DNA from: Flavobacterium tagetis
GTDB taxonomy: Bacteria; Bacteroidota; Bacteroidia; Flavobacteriales; Flavobacteriaceae
Assembly: GCF_016735615.1 (NCBI RefSeq)
Contig: NZ_JAERSF010000003.1
Coordinates: forward strand, 124,001-188,000
Length of the DNA stretch: 64,000 bases
Reading direction: 5' to 3'
Below are positions 26,695 through 36,308 of this stretch, one piece after another. A program made the position numbers and the translations under genes. Every line of letters starts with the position of its first letter. Within the stretch, counting starts at the first letter, position 1. The notes below the pieces were generated by a model. That model was not told the DNA's origin. It did not search any database and worked only from the letters and a program-made list of their open reading frames with translations.

Positions 26695-27609
26695 ATGATA
26701 AGAAAGTTTTTTTGGTTATTAAAGTGGCAGTTTTCGGTTTTGTTTTTCTTTTTTGGTGTGTGCAGCGTATTCGCTCAGGATTTGGAACCCAGAGTGTATG
26801 CAAATGTTCCTAAAGGTTTAAATGTAATTGCGGCAGGTTATGTTTTTATGAATGGAAATGTGCTGACAGATCCTTCTCTACCCATAAAAGATTTTACACT
26901 TCAAAGCCACAATATGGCTGTAAATTATATCAGAACTTTTGGGATGGCAGATAAACTGGCTCGTATACAGGTAGCGTTACCTTTTACGTTTATGGATGGA
27001 TCTGCTGTAATTAGTGATCAGCTGATTACTGGCTCAAGAACTGGTTTTGCAGATATGAAAGTGCGTTTCGGAATTAATTTGCTAGGTTCTCCTGCACTTG
27101 ATAAATCTGAATTCAGAAGTTTTGAGCAAAAAACAATTCTTGGAGTCAGTTTAGTTACTTCAATTCCAACAGGAAGATATTATGGTGATAAACAAGTAAA
27201 TATTGGAACAAACCGCTGGGCTTTTAAACCTGAAATAGGGGTGTCGAAACGGTTTGCTCATGTATATGCCGAGGCCTATGGCGGGATGTGGTTTTATACG
27301 GATAATAATGATTATTTAGGAAAAAAATTAGAGCAAAAACCAACCTATAGCCTTCAGGCGCATGCAAGCTATTATTTTAAAAACCAAATGTGGGTTGGCT
27401 TCAATACGACTTGGTTTTTTGGAGGACGAACTATTACTGATGGAGTTTCAGATGATAGCCAGATTGATAACTGGAGAGTAGGAGGAACTTTTTCTACTCC
27501 AATTGCGAAAGGACAGTCGGTCAGATTTCAATATCATATTGGAGCATATACCAACAACGGACTAAATTATTATGCCTTATCAGCAGTTTATCAATATTCT
27601 TTCTTTTAA
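26695..27609 (+). CDS. Outer-membrane transporter-like beta-barrel
   Basis: 304 aa. Signal peptide then a beta-barrel ending in an aromatic residue (YQYSFF), typical of outer-membrane insertion. It resembles the family once called phenol MetA degradation protein or transporter (Pfam PF13557): RVYANVPKGLNVIAAGYVF at the start, GFADMKVRFGINLLG and GVSLVTSIPTGRYYGDKQVNIG in the middle. The substrate is unknown. Confidence 0.78.
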   Translation: MIRKFFWLLKWQFSVLFFFFGVCSVFAQDLEPRVYANVPKGLNVIAAGYVFMNGNVLTDPSLPIKDFTLQSHNMAVNYIRTFGMADKLARIQVALPFTFMDGSAVISDQLITGSRTGFADMKVRFGINLLGSPALDKSEFRSFEQKTILGVSLVTSIPTGRYYGDKQVNIGTNRWAFKPEIGVSKRFAHVYAEAYGGMWFYTDNNDYLGKKLEQKPTYSLQAHASYYFKNQMWVGFNTTWFFGGRTITDGVSDDSQIDNWRVGGTFSTPIAKGQSVRFQYHIGAYTNNGLNYYALSAVYQYSFF

Positions 27610-27643
27610 AATTTTGATTATGATTTAATGTGTTTAAAATCAG

Positions 27644-27651
27644 TATATTTG
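27644..27651 (+). promoter_or_regulatory. -7 promoter box before the 161-aa secreted protein
   Basis: TATATTTG, 41 nt before the start codon; a matching -33 TTG is not obvious. Confidence 0.5.
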
Positions 27652-27692
27652 AGTATGCATATATTTTTAAAAACAAATTTAAAATTGAAACT

Positions 27693-28178
27693 ATGAAAAA
27701 ATTAAGTCTTATTCTTATCATGGCGATAGCCTCATTTTCATCGTATGCGCAATCTTCTTATAAAGAAGATTTGGAAGTAGTACAAAGTGTTTATGGAAAA
27801 TCTAAAGCTGAATTGGTAAAACAGTACATGAATTTATCTGATGCGCAAGCAGCAGCTTTTACTAAAGTTTACGATAATTATGAAACGTCGCGAAAAGCTT
27901 TAGGGCAGACTAAGTTTCAATTGATAAATGATTATGCGGCTAATTATGAAACTTTAACCGATGAAAAAGCGGATCAATTGGCTAAAGCAACTTTGAAAAA
28001 CCATATTGATTATGAGAAACTTTACTCTAAAACTTATAATCAGGCAAAAAAAGCGATTGGTTCTATAAATGCGGCAAAGTTTATTCAGCTTGAAGTATAT
28101 CTTCAAACCATAATAAGAAGCGAAATTTTAGAAGCAATTCCGTTTATTGGAGAATTAGATAAGAATAAGGTGCAGTAA
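27693..28178 (+). CDS. Secreted helical protein, LTxxQA type
   Basis: 161 aa from the ATG at 27693, which gives a signal peptide (MKKLSLILIMAIASFSSYAQ); the upstream extension is not plausible. The mature part is alpha-helical with LSDAQAAAFTKVYDNYETSR, the same pattern as the LTSTEAEKFWPIYNAYDD region of the sigma-operon protein at 13012. Function unknown; a periplasmic stress-sensing or chaperone role is possible by analogy with Spy-like proteins. Confidence 0.75.
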   Translation: MKKLSLILIMAIASFSSYAQSSYKEDLEVVQSVYGKSKAELVKQYMNLSDAQAAAFTKVYDNYETSRKALGQTKFQLINDYAANYETLTDEKADQLAKATLKNHIDYEKLYSKTYNQAKKAIGSINAAKFIQLEVYLQTIIRSEILEAIPFIGELDKNKVQ

Positions 28179-28197
28179 TCTTATACGATTTATATAA

Positions 28198-28225
28198 AAA
28201 AAGGGAATCATTATGATTCCCTTTT
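28198..28225. terminator. Bidirectional intrinsic terminator
   Basis: Perfect inverted repeat AAAAGGGAATCAT / ATGATTCCCTTTT between two convergent genes. Confidence 0.85.
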
Positions 28226-28228
28226 GTA

Positions 28229-29323
28229 TTATTTCTCAGTTTTAACTTTGTAAATTTCATTTACCATTCCGTCACGGAAACTATCTAAAGTAAGCTCCCA
28301 GAACATTATTCCTCCTAATTTTTTAGCTTTTACATATTCAGCTTTTGCTTTAATAGACTTTAAATCATCAGATGTTGCAAAAGTTTTCGTTGAAGCATTG
28401 TACCAATATGGTGCTTGAGCTTTTTCATCATAAAAATATTTCCAGCCGTTTGCTTCTGTATATGTTGTAGCGTAGTTTTTAAAGTCAACACCTTGAAAGT
28501 GTTCTCCAGCTTGATACAATCCATTATTGATGTTTTCTACATTTTTCCATTGTCTGGTATAAAATGCTCCTCCAATTACTAGTTTTTCAGCAGGAACACC
28601 AGCTTTTAATAAAAACTCAACAGCTCTATCTGTAGATTCTTCTTTAGGATTTGTGCTGTATAATGGAGTATGATGCCCCGTAACTTTTGAATATCCGTTT
28701 ACTAAATCGTAACTCATGATATTGATGCGGTTTACATAAGGAGCAACAGCTTTCCAATCTATAGACTCATCTAAACATTTTTGAAAACCTCCTGCAGCAA
28801 AACTTAGTTCATATTTTTTTCCCAATGTCGAACGTAAAATTTTAAGAAGTTCTGTAAAATTAGGTTTGTCAGCAGCTTGGTATAAATGTCCAGGAAGTCC
28901 TTCGATTGATGGATATTCCCAATCTAAATCTAAACCATCAACTTTAAAATAATCGCTTACTTCTTTTACAGATTTTGCAAATTTTAAGCGTCCTTCAGCA
29001 GTTGAAAATGCTTCCGAGCATGGCTCACAGCCTCCCCAGCCACCAAGAGATAAGATAATTTTAAGTTGCGGATTTTTTGCTTTAAGCGAAACCAAATGCT
29101 TGATAGTGATAGAGTCTTTAGCTGAATCAACGCTTAATTTCCCATCTTTTAGATGGCAAAAACTAAAGATAATCTGGTTTAATTTTCCAATCTCATATTG
29201 GTCAATAAGTTGAGAATCGCCAGTATAGTAGGCAATGATATCCATTTTTTTGTTTTTCTGTGCGAAAGTAGTAGTAATACAAAAGCACAATAAAAATGAT
29301 GCAATTAGGTTAATTTGTTTCAT
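28229..29323 (-). CDS. Secreted GH18 chitinase
   Basis: 364 aa from MKQINLIASFLLCF at 29323, which begins the signal peptide ending FAQ; 16 upstream codons are unlikely. A single glycoside hydrolase 18 TIM barrel. LKIILSLGGWGG holds the SxGG motif, and VDGLDLDWEYP holds the DxxDxDxE catalytic motif with Glu136 as acid. A YYTGD start and a C-terminal ...GGIMFWELTLD strand fit this family. Without a carbohydrate-binding module it is probably a periplasmic or surface chitobiosidase. Endo-beta-N-acetylglucosaminidase activity is the main alternative. Confidence 0.88.
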   Translation of the reverse strand: MKQINLIASFLLCFCITTTFAQKNKKMDIIAYYTGDSQLIDQYEIGKLNQIIFSFCHLKDGKLSVDSAKDSITIKHLVSLKAKNPQLKIILSLGGWGGCEPCSEAFSTAEGRLKFAKSVKEVSDYFKVDGLDLDWEYPSIEGLPGHLYQAADKPNFTELLKILRSTLGKKYELSFAAGGFQKCLDESIDWKAVAPYVNRINIMSYDLVNGYSKVTGHHTPLYSTNPKEESTDRAVEFLLKAGVPAEKLVIGGAFYTRQWKNVENINNGLYQAGEHFQGVDFKNYATTYTEANGWKYFYDEKAQAPYWYNASTKTFATSDDLKSIKAKAEYVKAKKLGGIMFWELTLDSFRDGMVNEIYKVKTEK

Positions 29324-29484
29324 TATTTTGTTTTTTATAGTTTTTAGAATGTTAAATATACTGTAATACATTTAATATTTAACACCCTGAATGCTCTAGA
29401 AAGTCAATTTTAACGAATATTTTGCAAATTTCTGCAAAAATATTGCGTCTTGTAAGTGATGTCTTTCACTGATGTAACAAAAAA

Positions 29485-29519
29485 ATAAGCCCGCGCAGTT
29501 TCGGACTTGCGCGGGCTTA
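29485..29519 (-). terminator. GC-rich intrinsic terminator of the beta-oxidation operon
   Basis: 12-bp stem TAAGCCCGCGCA / TGCGCGGGCTTA, followed on the minus strand by TTATTTTTTTG. It is much more GC-rich than its surroundings and ends the operon that starts near 36.1 kb. Confidence 0.85.
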
Positions 29520-29550
29520 AACAAATTAAAAGCTAAAAACTATTGTGATA

Positions 29551-31356
29551 TTAGAAGCAGTAAGTATCTTCTGCTACTAATTTTGCTGCGATTTTTTCTC
29601 TCAATGCGACAACGTTTGGCAAGTTTGTATATTTTGTGAAACGTTTTAATCCCATTAACATCATACGTTGCTCGTCACCTTCAGCAAAAGAAGCAATTCC
29701 TTCTTTTCCTCTTAAGTTTACGATATCTACAGCTTTGTATAAGTATAATTTTGCCATAGCGATTTGCTCTTGAACTTTATCTTCTCCTTGAGCTTTTGCT
29801 AATTTTTCAGTTCTCAAAATTGTACTTTCAGCCATGTAGATTTCGATCAAGATATCAGAAGCAGCCATTAATAATTGTTGGTGAGCATCTAATTCAGGAC
29901 CATATTTTTGAACGGCGCTACCAGCAACCATTAAGAAAACTTTCTTAAGGTTAGCAATAATTCCTTTTTCTTCAGAGAATAATTCAGAGAAATCTGGAGT
30001 ATCAAAAGATGGAATTCCCATTAATTCTTCTTGAACTTTCATTGCTGGTCCAAGTAAATCAACGTGTCCTTTCATTGCTTTTTTGATCAACATACCAACA
30101 GAAAGCATTCTGTTGATTTCGTTTGTTCCTTCGTAGATACGAGCGATACGAGCATCTCTCCAAGCACTCTCCATTGGAGTATCTTCAGAGAATCCCATTC
30201 CACCAAAAATCTGAATTCCTTCATCAGAACAAGATTGAACGTCTTCAGAAACCGCTACTTTCAAGATAGAACACTCGATAGCATATTCTTCAACACCTTT
30301 TAATTCTGCTTCTTGATGAGAAGTTCCTTCTGCTTCACGAGCTGCAATTCTGTCTTCGATATCTTTTGCAGCACGGTAAGAAGCGCTTTCTCCAGCATAA
30401 GCGTTAGTCGCCATTTCAGCTAATTTAGAACGGATTGCTCCAAAAGATGAAATAGAAGTGTTGAACTGAATTCTTTCGTTAGCATATTTTACAGCTCCAG
30501 AAGTAACTCTTCTTTGAGCATCTAAACAAGCTGCAGCTAGTTTAATACGACCAACATTCAAAGCATTCATTGCAATTTTGAAACCGTTTCCTCTTTCAGA
30601 CAGCATGTTTTCAACCGGAACTTTTGTTTCGTTGAAGAAAACCTGACGAGTAGAAGAAGCACGAATTCCTAATTTATGCTCTTCTTCATTCATAGAAATT
30701 CCGTTTGAAGGATCGTTTTCTACGATGAAACCTGTAATATTTTTATCATCTCCAATACGAGCAAAAACGATGAAAACGCTGCAGAAACCTGCATTCGAAA
30801 TCCACATTTTTTGTCCTGTGATAGAGTAGTATTTTCCATCTTCAGATAAAACTGCTTTAGTTTTTCCTGAGTTAGCATCAGATCCTGCGCCTGGCTCAGT
30901 TAAGCAATAAGCACCAAACCATTCTCCAGTAGCCAATTTTGGAACGTATTTTTTCTTTTGTTCTTCAGTACCATAAAGGGTAATTGGCATAGTTCCAATT
31001 CCTGTATGCGCCCCAAATGCAGTTGAGAAAGAACCTGTTGCTCCAGAAATGTAGTCACAAACTAACATTGTAGAAACAAATCCCATTCCTAATCCGCCGT
31101 ACTCTTCTGGAACCGCAACTCCAAGAAGTCCAAGTTCACCAGCTTTACGCATAGATGATTCTGTATAAGCGTAATCTTTTTTCTCAAAACGATCTTTGTG
31201 CGCCCATAATTCTTTGTCAACGAACTCTTTTACAGAGTCACGCATCATTAACTGCTCTTCCGAGAAATCTTCTGGTGTGAAGATATCTTCGCATTTTGTT
31301 TCTTTAACTAAAAACTGACCACCACGAGTCACGTTTTTTTCGATTGTATCTGCCAT
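29551..31356 (-). CDS. Acyl-CoA dehydrogenase (long-chain type)
   Basis: 601 aa, longer than short-chain enzymes (about 380 aa) and similar to VLCAD-type proteins, with a C-terminal helical extension after residue 410. It contains CLTEPGAGSDANSGKTKA (FAD and substrate site), KMWISNAGFCSVFIVFARI, FGGMGFSEDTPMESAWRDARI and the catalytic glutamate context RIYEGTNEINR. It catalyses the first step of beta-oxidation. It is last in an operon with thiolase and the HCDH/ECH fusion. Confidence 0.92.
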   Translation of the reverse strand: MADTIEKNVTRGGQFLVKETKCEDIFTPEDFSEEQLMMRDSVKEFVDKELWAHKDRFEKKDYAYTESSMRKAGELGLLGVAVPEEYGGLGMGFVSTMLVCDYISGATGSFSTAFGAHTGIGTMPITLYGTEEQKKKYVPKLATGEWFGAYCLTEPGAGSDANSGKTKAVLSEDGKYYSITGQKMWISNAGFCSVFIVFARIGDDKNITGFIVENDPSNGISMNEEEHKLGIRASSTRQVFFNETKVPVENMLSERGNGFKIAMNALNVGRIKLAAACLDAQRRVTSGAVKYANERIQFNTSISSFGAIRSKLAEMATNAYAGESASYRAAKDIEDRIAAREAEGTSHQEAELKGVEEYAIECSILKVAVSEDVQSCSDEGIQIFGGMGFSEDTPMESAWRDARIARIYEGTNEINRMLSVGMLIKKAMKGHVDLLGPAMKVQEELMGIPSFDTPDFSELFSEEKGIIANLKKVFLMVAGSAVQKYGPELDAHQQLLMAASDILIEIYMAESTILRTEKLAKAQGEDKVQEQIAMAKLYLYKAVDIVNLRGKEGIASFAEGDEQRMMLMGLKRFTKYTNLPNVVALREKIAAKLVAEDTYCF

Positions 31357-31411
31357 TTTGTTTTTGTTTTTTATGAAAGAAAATAGAATATAGAGTACAG
31401 AAAATAGACTT

Positions 31412-31762
31412 TTACTTTAGTCCGTTTTGAAAACCCATTGTCATCCTTTGGAATTCTTCTATTTTAATTTCTAATTGGTTAAATTGTATCTCGTTTATAT
31501 ATTTTCTATGTTTAGCAATCAATAATTGTGTAACTAGTTCAAATGAAGAACCAAGAGAAATGTCTAAAAAGTGACTAAAAGACTTATCAGTTCTGGAAGA
31601 TCCTTCAGCAATATTACTAGGCATCGAAACCGAACATCTGCTTATTTGAGAACTCAAATCGTATCGTTCGTGTTTTGGAAATTCTATTAATATATCTGAA
31701 ATTTCATTAGCAATCGCAATTCCGATCATCCAAATTTTTAAGTTCTTATAATTGTGTCTCAT
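31412..31762 (-). CDS. Four-helix-bundle protein (S23-like)
   Basis: 116 aa of the four helix bundle family. It has YKNLKIWMIGIAIANEISD, YDLSSQISRCSVSMPSNIAEGSSR, and the second half SFELVTQLLIAKHRKYI. The family derives from proteins encoded within 23S rRNA intervening sequences, but stand-alone copies are scattered through Bacteroidota genomes as if mobile. Here it sits between two beta-oxidation genes, with AT-rich repeats on both sides, suggesting an insertion into an older operon. Function unknown. Confidence 0.85.
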   Translation of the reverse strand: MRHNYKNLKIWMIGIAIANEISDILIEFPKHERYDLSSQISRCSVSMPSNIAEGSSRTDKSFSHFLDISLGSSFELVTQLLIAKHRKYINEIQFNQLEIKIEEFQRMTMGFQNGLK

Positions 31763-31917
31763 GTTTTTTTTGAGTCAATTTAAGAAATTAAAACAAAAAA
31801 GTAGGATTAGTACTATTTTTTTGTTTCATTTTTAAACATTTTATCATTTAAAAAATTTTATCTCTTTATTCTCAAAGAAAAACATCTATTCTCTTTGTTC
31901 TATATTCTATTCTCTTT
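31763..31917. repeat. AT-rich degenerate repeat flanking the inserted gene
   Basis: ATTCTATTCTCTTTGTTCTA-like text at 31885-31919 recurs at 33168-33197, with the complementary AAAATAGAATATAGAGTAC form at 31378-31410 and 33119-33146. These stretches occupy three gaps of the same operon and look like one short repeat family. Confidence 0.55.
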
Positions 31918-33099
31918 TTAAATAACCTCGTAAATCCCAGCGCTTCCTTGTCCAGTCCCCACACACATCGAAACGATTCCGTATTTGTTACCTCTGCGTT
32001 TCATTTCGTCGAATAACTGAACAGAAAGTTTAGCTCCTGTACATCCCAGAGGGTGACCTAAAGCAATTGCTCCACCGTTTACGTTTACGATTTCTGGATT
32101 AATGTTTAATTCACGAGTTACTGCTAAAGCTTGTGAAGCAAAAGCCTCGTTTAATTCAATTAACTCAATATCGTTTAATGTTAATCCCGCTTGTTTCAAC
32201 GCTTTCGGAATTGCTTTTACAGGACCAATACCCATAATTCTTGGCTCAACACCAGAAGAAGCAAAGTTTACCAAACGTGCAATTGGCTCAAGGTTTAATT
32301 CTTTTACCATTTCTTCGCTCATAATTAAAACGAATGCAGCACCGTCGCTCATTTGAGAAGAGTTACCCGCAGTTACACTTCCGTCAGCAGCAAAAACTGG
32401 TTTTAAACCTGCTAAAGCTTCTTTAGAAGTTCCCGCTCTTGGTCCTTCGTCTTTATTTACAACGTATGATTTTGTTTCTTTTTTACCATTTTCATTAATG
32501 AAAGTCTGTTCAACAGTAATTGGAACGATTTGTTTATCGAATTTTCCTTCTGCCTGCGCTTTTAACGCTTTCATGTGCGAGTTGTAAGCAAATTCATCTT
32601 GGTCTTCTCTAGATATTTTATATTGGTTAGCCACCGCTTCAGCAGTTAAACCCATTCCCCAATAATAATCTTCGTGACCTGCAGCAGCAACTTTATAATC
32701 CGGAGTTGGTTTGTAACCTCCCATCGGAATATAACTCATACTTTCTGCACCACCAGCGATGATACAATCTGCCATTCCTGATTGGATTTTAGCAGTCGCC
32801 ATTCCGATAGTTTCTAATCCAGAAGCACAATAACGGTTTACTGTAACTCCAGGAACGTCTTCCACTTTTAATCCCATCAAAGAGATTAAACGTCCAACGT
32901 TTAAACCTTGTTCCGCTTCCGGCATGGCATTTCCTACCATCACGTCGTCGATACGTTTTTTGTCAAAATCAGGCAGTTCGTCCATCATAAACTGAATGGT
33001 TTCTGCAGCTAATTCATCAGGTCTTTTAAATCTAAAAACACCTTTTGGAGCTTTTCCAACTGCTGTTCTATATGCTTTTACTATATATGCTGTTTTCAT
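31918..33099 (-). CDS. Acetyl-CoA C-acyltransferase (3-ketoacyl-CoA thiolase)
   Basis: 393 aa. The nucleophilic Cys91 is in VNRYCASGLETIG. GGAIALGHPLGCTGAK and the second active-site cysteine in MCVGTGQGSAGIYE complete the thiolase signature. It cleaves 3-ketoacyl-CoA with CoA in the last step of beta-oxidation. It lies between the dehydrogenase/hydratase fusion and the acyl-CoA dehydrogenase in the same operon, which makes the degradative role more likely than a biosynthetic one. Confidence 0.94.
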   Translation of the reverse strand: MKTAYIVKAYRTAVGKAPKGVFRFKRPDELAAETIQFMMDELPDFDKKRIDDVMVGNAMPEAEQGLNVGRLISLMGLKVEDVPGVTVNRYCASGLETIGMATAKIQSGMADCIIAGGAESMSYIPMGGYKPTPDYKVAAAGHEDYYWGMGLTAEAVANQYKISREDQDEFAYNSHMKALKAQAEGKFDKQIVPITVEQTFINENGKKETKSYVVNKDEGPRAGTSKEALAGLKPVFAADGSVTAGNSSQMSDGAAFVLIMSEEMVKELNLEPIARLVNFASSGVEPRIMGIGPVKAIPKALKQAGLTLNDIELIELNEAFASQALAVTRELNINPEIVNVNGGAIALGHPLGCTGAKLSVQLFDEMKRRGNKYGIVSMCVGTGQGSAGIYEVI

Positions 33100-33191
33100 T
33101 TGTTTTATTTTTTAAGAGTATAGAAGATAGAGTATAGAAAATAGACTTTTCGAAGTCTTAAATCTATATTCTATTCTCTTTGTTCTATTTT

Positions 33192-35582
33192 CTAATTTCT
33201 AAGTGGTTTTCCTTTAGTTAACATATATTGAATACGCTCCAGCGTTTTTCTTTCTGTACATAAACTCAAGAAAGCTTCACGTTCGATATCTAATAAGTAT
33301 TGTTCAGATACTAAAGTTGCCTCAGATAAATCACCACCAGCCATTACATAAGCCAGTTTGTTAGCGATTTTCTTGTCGTGCTCAGAAATGTATTTTCCAG
33401 CTTGCATTTGATCTGTTCCAACTAAGAACATACCCAAAGCTTGTTTTCCTAGAACTTTAATATCATTTCTTCTGATTGGCTGTGTATATCCAGCTTCCGC
33501 TAATAATAAAGCATGTTTTTTAGCTTCTGCAATCTGACGATCTTTGTTTACGACAATAACGTCTTTTCCGTGCTGTAAAAGTCCAGTATCAAAAGCTTCA
33601 TAACCAGAAGTCGAAACTTTAGCCATAGCGATTGTCAAGAAATACTCTTGAAGAACGTTCAATTCCACATCATTTTTGCGGAATAAATCAGAAGCTCTTA
33701 AAGTCATTTCTTTAGAACCACCACCGCCAGGGATAACTCCAACACCAAATTCAACTAATCCCATATACGTTTCTGCGGCAGCAACCACTTTATCAGCGTG
33801 TAAGCTCATTTCGCATCCACCACCAAAAGTCATTCCGTGAGGCGCAACTACAACTGGAATAGAAGAATAACGAACTCGCATCATGGTGTCTTGGAACAAT
33901 TTAATCGCCATGTTCAATTCGTCGTATTCCTGCTCAACCGCCATCATGAAAATCATTCCGATATTAGCTCCAACAGAGAAATTCGCTGCTTGGTTTCCAA
34001 TAACAAGACCTTGATATTCTTTTTCAGATAAGTCGATTGCTTTATTGATCGCTTGAAGAACATCACCACCAATTGTATTCATTTTAGATTGGAATTCTAA
34101 ATTTAAGATTCCGTCTCCTAAATCCTGTATGATTGCACCACTGTTGCTCCAAACTTTTTTGCTTTCGCGAATGTTGTTCAGAATAATAAATGAATCTTGT
34201 CCAGGAACTTTTACTTGGGATTTTGTTGGAATATTATAGAAATAAGTAGCTCCTTCTTTTACAGTATAGAAACTATCGCTTCCAGAAGCCAACATTTCAG
34301 TAACCCATGCAGCAGGCGCTAAACCTTCTGCTTTCATGATTTCAATTCCTTTGGCAACACCAATAGCATCCCAGATTTCGAATGGACCATTTTCCCATCC
34401 AAAACCAGCTTTCATGGCATCATCAATTTTGTATAATTCGTCTGAGATTTCAGGAACTCTGTTTGACACGTAAGCAAACATTCCAGCGAAACTCTTACGG
34501 TAGAATTCTCCCGCTTTATCAGTACCTTTTACTAAAACTTTGAAACGATTGATAGGTTTATCGATAGTTTTAGTTAATTCTAAAGTTGCAAAATTTGCTT
34601 TTTTCGCAGCGCGGTATTCTAATGTATCTAAGTCTAAAGAAAGAATATCTTTATCTACTTTTTTGTAGAAACCTTGTCCAGTTTTGCTCCCTAACCAGTT
34701 ATTTTCCATCATTTTGTTGATGAAATCAGGAAGTTTGAACAATTCATGTTGTTCGTCGTTCGGGCAGTTTTCGTAAATACCATTGGCAACGTGTACCAAA
34801 GTATCCAAACCAACAACGTCAACGGTACGGAAAGTAGCCGATTTTGGACGACCAATTACAGGACCAGTCAATTTATCAACTTCTTCAATTGTTAATCCCA
34901 TTTCTTTTACCAAGTGGAATAAACTTTGGATTCCGTAAATACCAATTCTGTTTCCAATAAACGCCGGAGTATCTTTTGCAACAACCGAAGTTTTTCCTAA
35001 GAATTTTGATCCGTATTCGTTTAAGAAATCCAATACTTCAGTAGAAGTTTTTGGACCAGGAATAATTTCAAATAATTTTAAGTAACGCGCAGGGTTAAAA
35101 AAGTGAGTACCGCAGAAGTGTTGTTGGAAATCTTCGCTTCTTCCTTCACTCATAAAGTGAATTGGAATACCAGAAGTGTTTGAAGTAACTAAAGTTCCCG
35201 GTTTACGGAATTTCTCGATTTGTTCAAAAACTAATTTCTTAATGTCTAAACGCTCTACAACAACCTCGATAATCCAGTCAACATTAGCAATTTTTGCCAT
35301 ATCATCTGTTGTATTTCCAGTCGTAATTCTATTTGCGAATTTCTGACTGTAAATAGGAGATGGTTTCGATTTTAATGAATTCGCCAAATGTTCGTTTACC
35401 ACACGGTTGCGAACGGCTTTACTTTCAAGTGTTAATCCTTTTTTAGCTTCAGCTTCGGTCAGTTCACGCGGTACAATGTCCAGAAGTAAAACTTCGACAC
35501 CAATGTTAGCAAAATGACAAGCTATACCTGAACCCATAATTCCGGATCCAATTACAGCAACTTTTTTAATTGTGCGTTTCAT
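33192..35582 (-). CDS. 3-Hydroxyacyl-CoA dehydrogenase / enoyl-CoA hydratase fusion
   Basis: 796 aa. The N-terminal NAD-binding domain (KKVAVIGSGIMGSGIACHFA) and dehydrogenase C-domains (GTHFFNPARYLKLFEIIPG, DTPAFIGNRIGIYG) span about residues 1-440. An enoyl-CoA hydratase/crotonase half follows at about 470-700 (LVIGNQAANFSVGANI, APHGMTFGGGCEMSLHADKV, GVIPGGGGSKE). The order is opposite to E. coli FadB, where the hydratase comes first. It supplies the two middle steps of beta-oxidation and is encoded directly before its partner thiolase. Confidence 0.93.
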   Translation of the reverse strand: MKRTIKKVAVIGSGIMGSGIACHFANIGVEVLLLDIVPRELTEAEAKKGLTLESKAVRNRVVNEHLANSLKSKPSPIYSQKFANRITTGNTTDDMAKIANVDWIIEVVVERLDIKKLVFEQIEKFRKPGTLVTSNTSGIPIHFMSEGRSEDFQQHFCGTHFFNPARYLKLFEIIPGPKTSTEVLDFLNEYGSKFLGKTSVVAKDTPAFIGNRIGIYGIQSLFHLVKEMGLTIEEVDKLTGPVIGRPKSATFRTVDVVGLDTLVHVANGIYENCPNDEQHELFKLPDFINKMMENNWLGSKTGQGFYKKVDKDILSLDLDTLEYRAAKKANFATLELTKTIDKPINRFKVLVKGTDKAGEFYRKSFAGMFAYVSNRVPEISDELYKIDDAMKAGFGWENGPFEIWDAIGVAKGIEIMKAEGLAPAAWVTEMLASGSDSFYTVKEGATYFYNIPTKSQVKVPGQDSFIILNNIRESKKVWSNSGAIIQDLGDGILNLEFQSKMNTIGGDVLQAINKAIDLSEKEYQGLVIGNQAANFSVGANIGMIFMMAVEQEYDELNMAIKLFQDTMMRVRYSSIPVVVAPHGMTFGGGCEMSLHADKVVAAAETYMGLVEFGVGVIPGGGGSKEMTLRASDLFRKNDVELNVLQEYFLTIAMAKVSTSGYEAFDTGLLQHGKDVIVVNKDRQIAEAKKHALLLAEAGYTQPIRRNDIKVLGKQALGMFLVGTDQMQAGKYISEHDKKIANKLAYVMAGGDLSEATLVSEQYLLDIEREAFLSLCTERKTLERIQYMLTKGKPLRN

Positions 35583-35628
35583 ACTTGTTATTATTTGTTT
35601 GTAGGAGAAAATAAATGCTTTTTAAAAA

Positions 35629-36087
35629 CTATTTATTTTCTGTGTTTTCTGTTTGATTAAATATGTTTTTATCGTGAATCAGTTCATTGATAATTTCAGA
35701 AACCTCGATAAAATGATTCAGCTTTTCTTCCGAAACATGTTTTCTAACGGTTTCATTAAACTTTAGAACTGTATTTTTAGATAAATCTCTTTTTTCTTTT
35801 CCAAAATCGGTTAGGTAGATTAAAACGCCTCGCCCGTCGCTTGGGTTTTTCTTGCGAACAATTAAACCTTTTTCTTCCATAGATTTTAAGGTTCTTGTTA
35901 AGCTGGTGGCTTCCATTCCCATTCTTGGGCCAAGAGCCGTTGATGGAGTTCCTTCTTCCTTGTCCATACTTAAAAGAGCAAATCCTGTTGCCATTGTTGC
36001 ATCATATTTAGCAGCCTCTTCATTATACATTCTTGAAACAGCCTGCCATGTTGCTCTCAAAATATAATCTATCGTTTTGTCTTTCAT
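35629..36087 (-). CDS. MarR-family transcriptional regulator
   Basis: 152 aa with a winged helix-turn-helix in the middle: STALGPRMGMEATSLTRTLKSM is the recognition region, then the wing EKGLIVRKKNPSDGRGVLIYL. It is the promoter-proximal gene of the beta-oxidation operon (46 nt before the fusion gene). It probably represses that operon and responds to acyl-CoA or fatty acids, which is inferred from position. Confidence 0.88.
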   Translation of the reverse strand: MKDKTIDYILRATWQAVSRMYNEEAAKYDATMATGFALLSMDKEEGTPSTALGPRMGMEATSLTRTLKSMEEKGLIVRKKNPSDGRGVLIYLTDFGKEKRDLSKNTVLKFNETVRKHVSEEKLNHFIEVSEIINELIHDKNIFNQTENTENK

Positions 36088-36308
36088 AGGTAACTATATC
36101 GATTTCAAATATAATTAAAAAATACTATGCATGCATATAATTTTTTAATAATTTTTTGGTTAGTTATAAAATATCCCTGATTTAGAGGGTTTTGGTTGTT
36201 TATTTTAAGTGTAATATACTATTCTTTTTTTAGATTTTAACATTTTTAATGCTGTAAAAATCCTTTTTTAGTTTTTAAAACGCATTTAATTCTGTATTCT
36301 GTAAAAAA

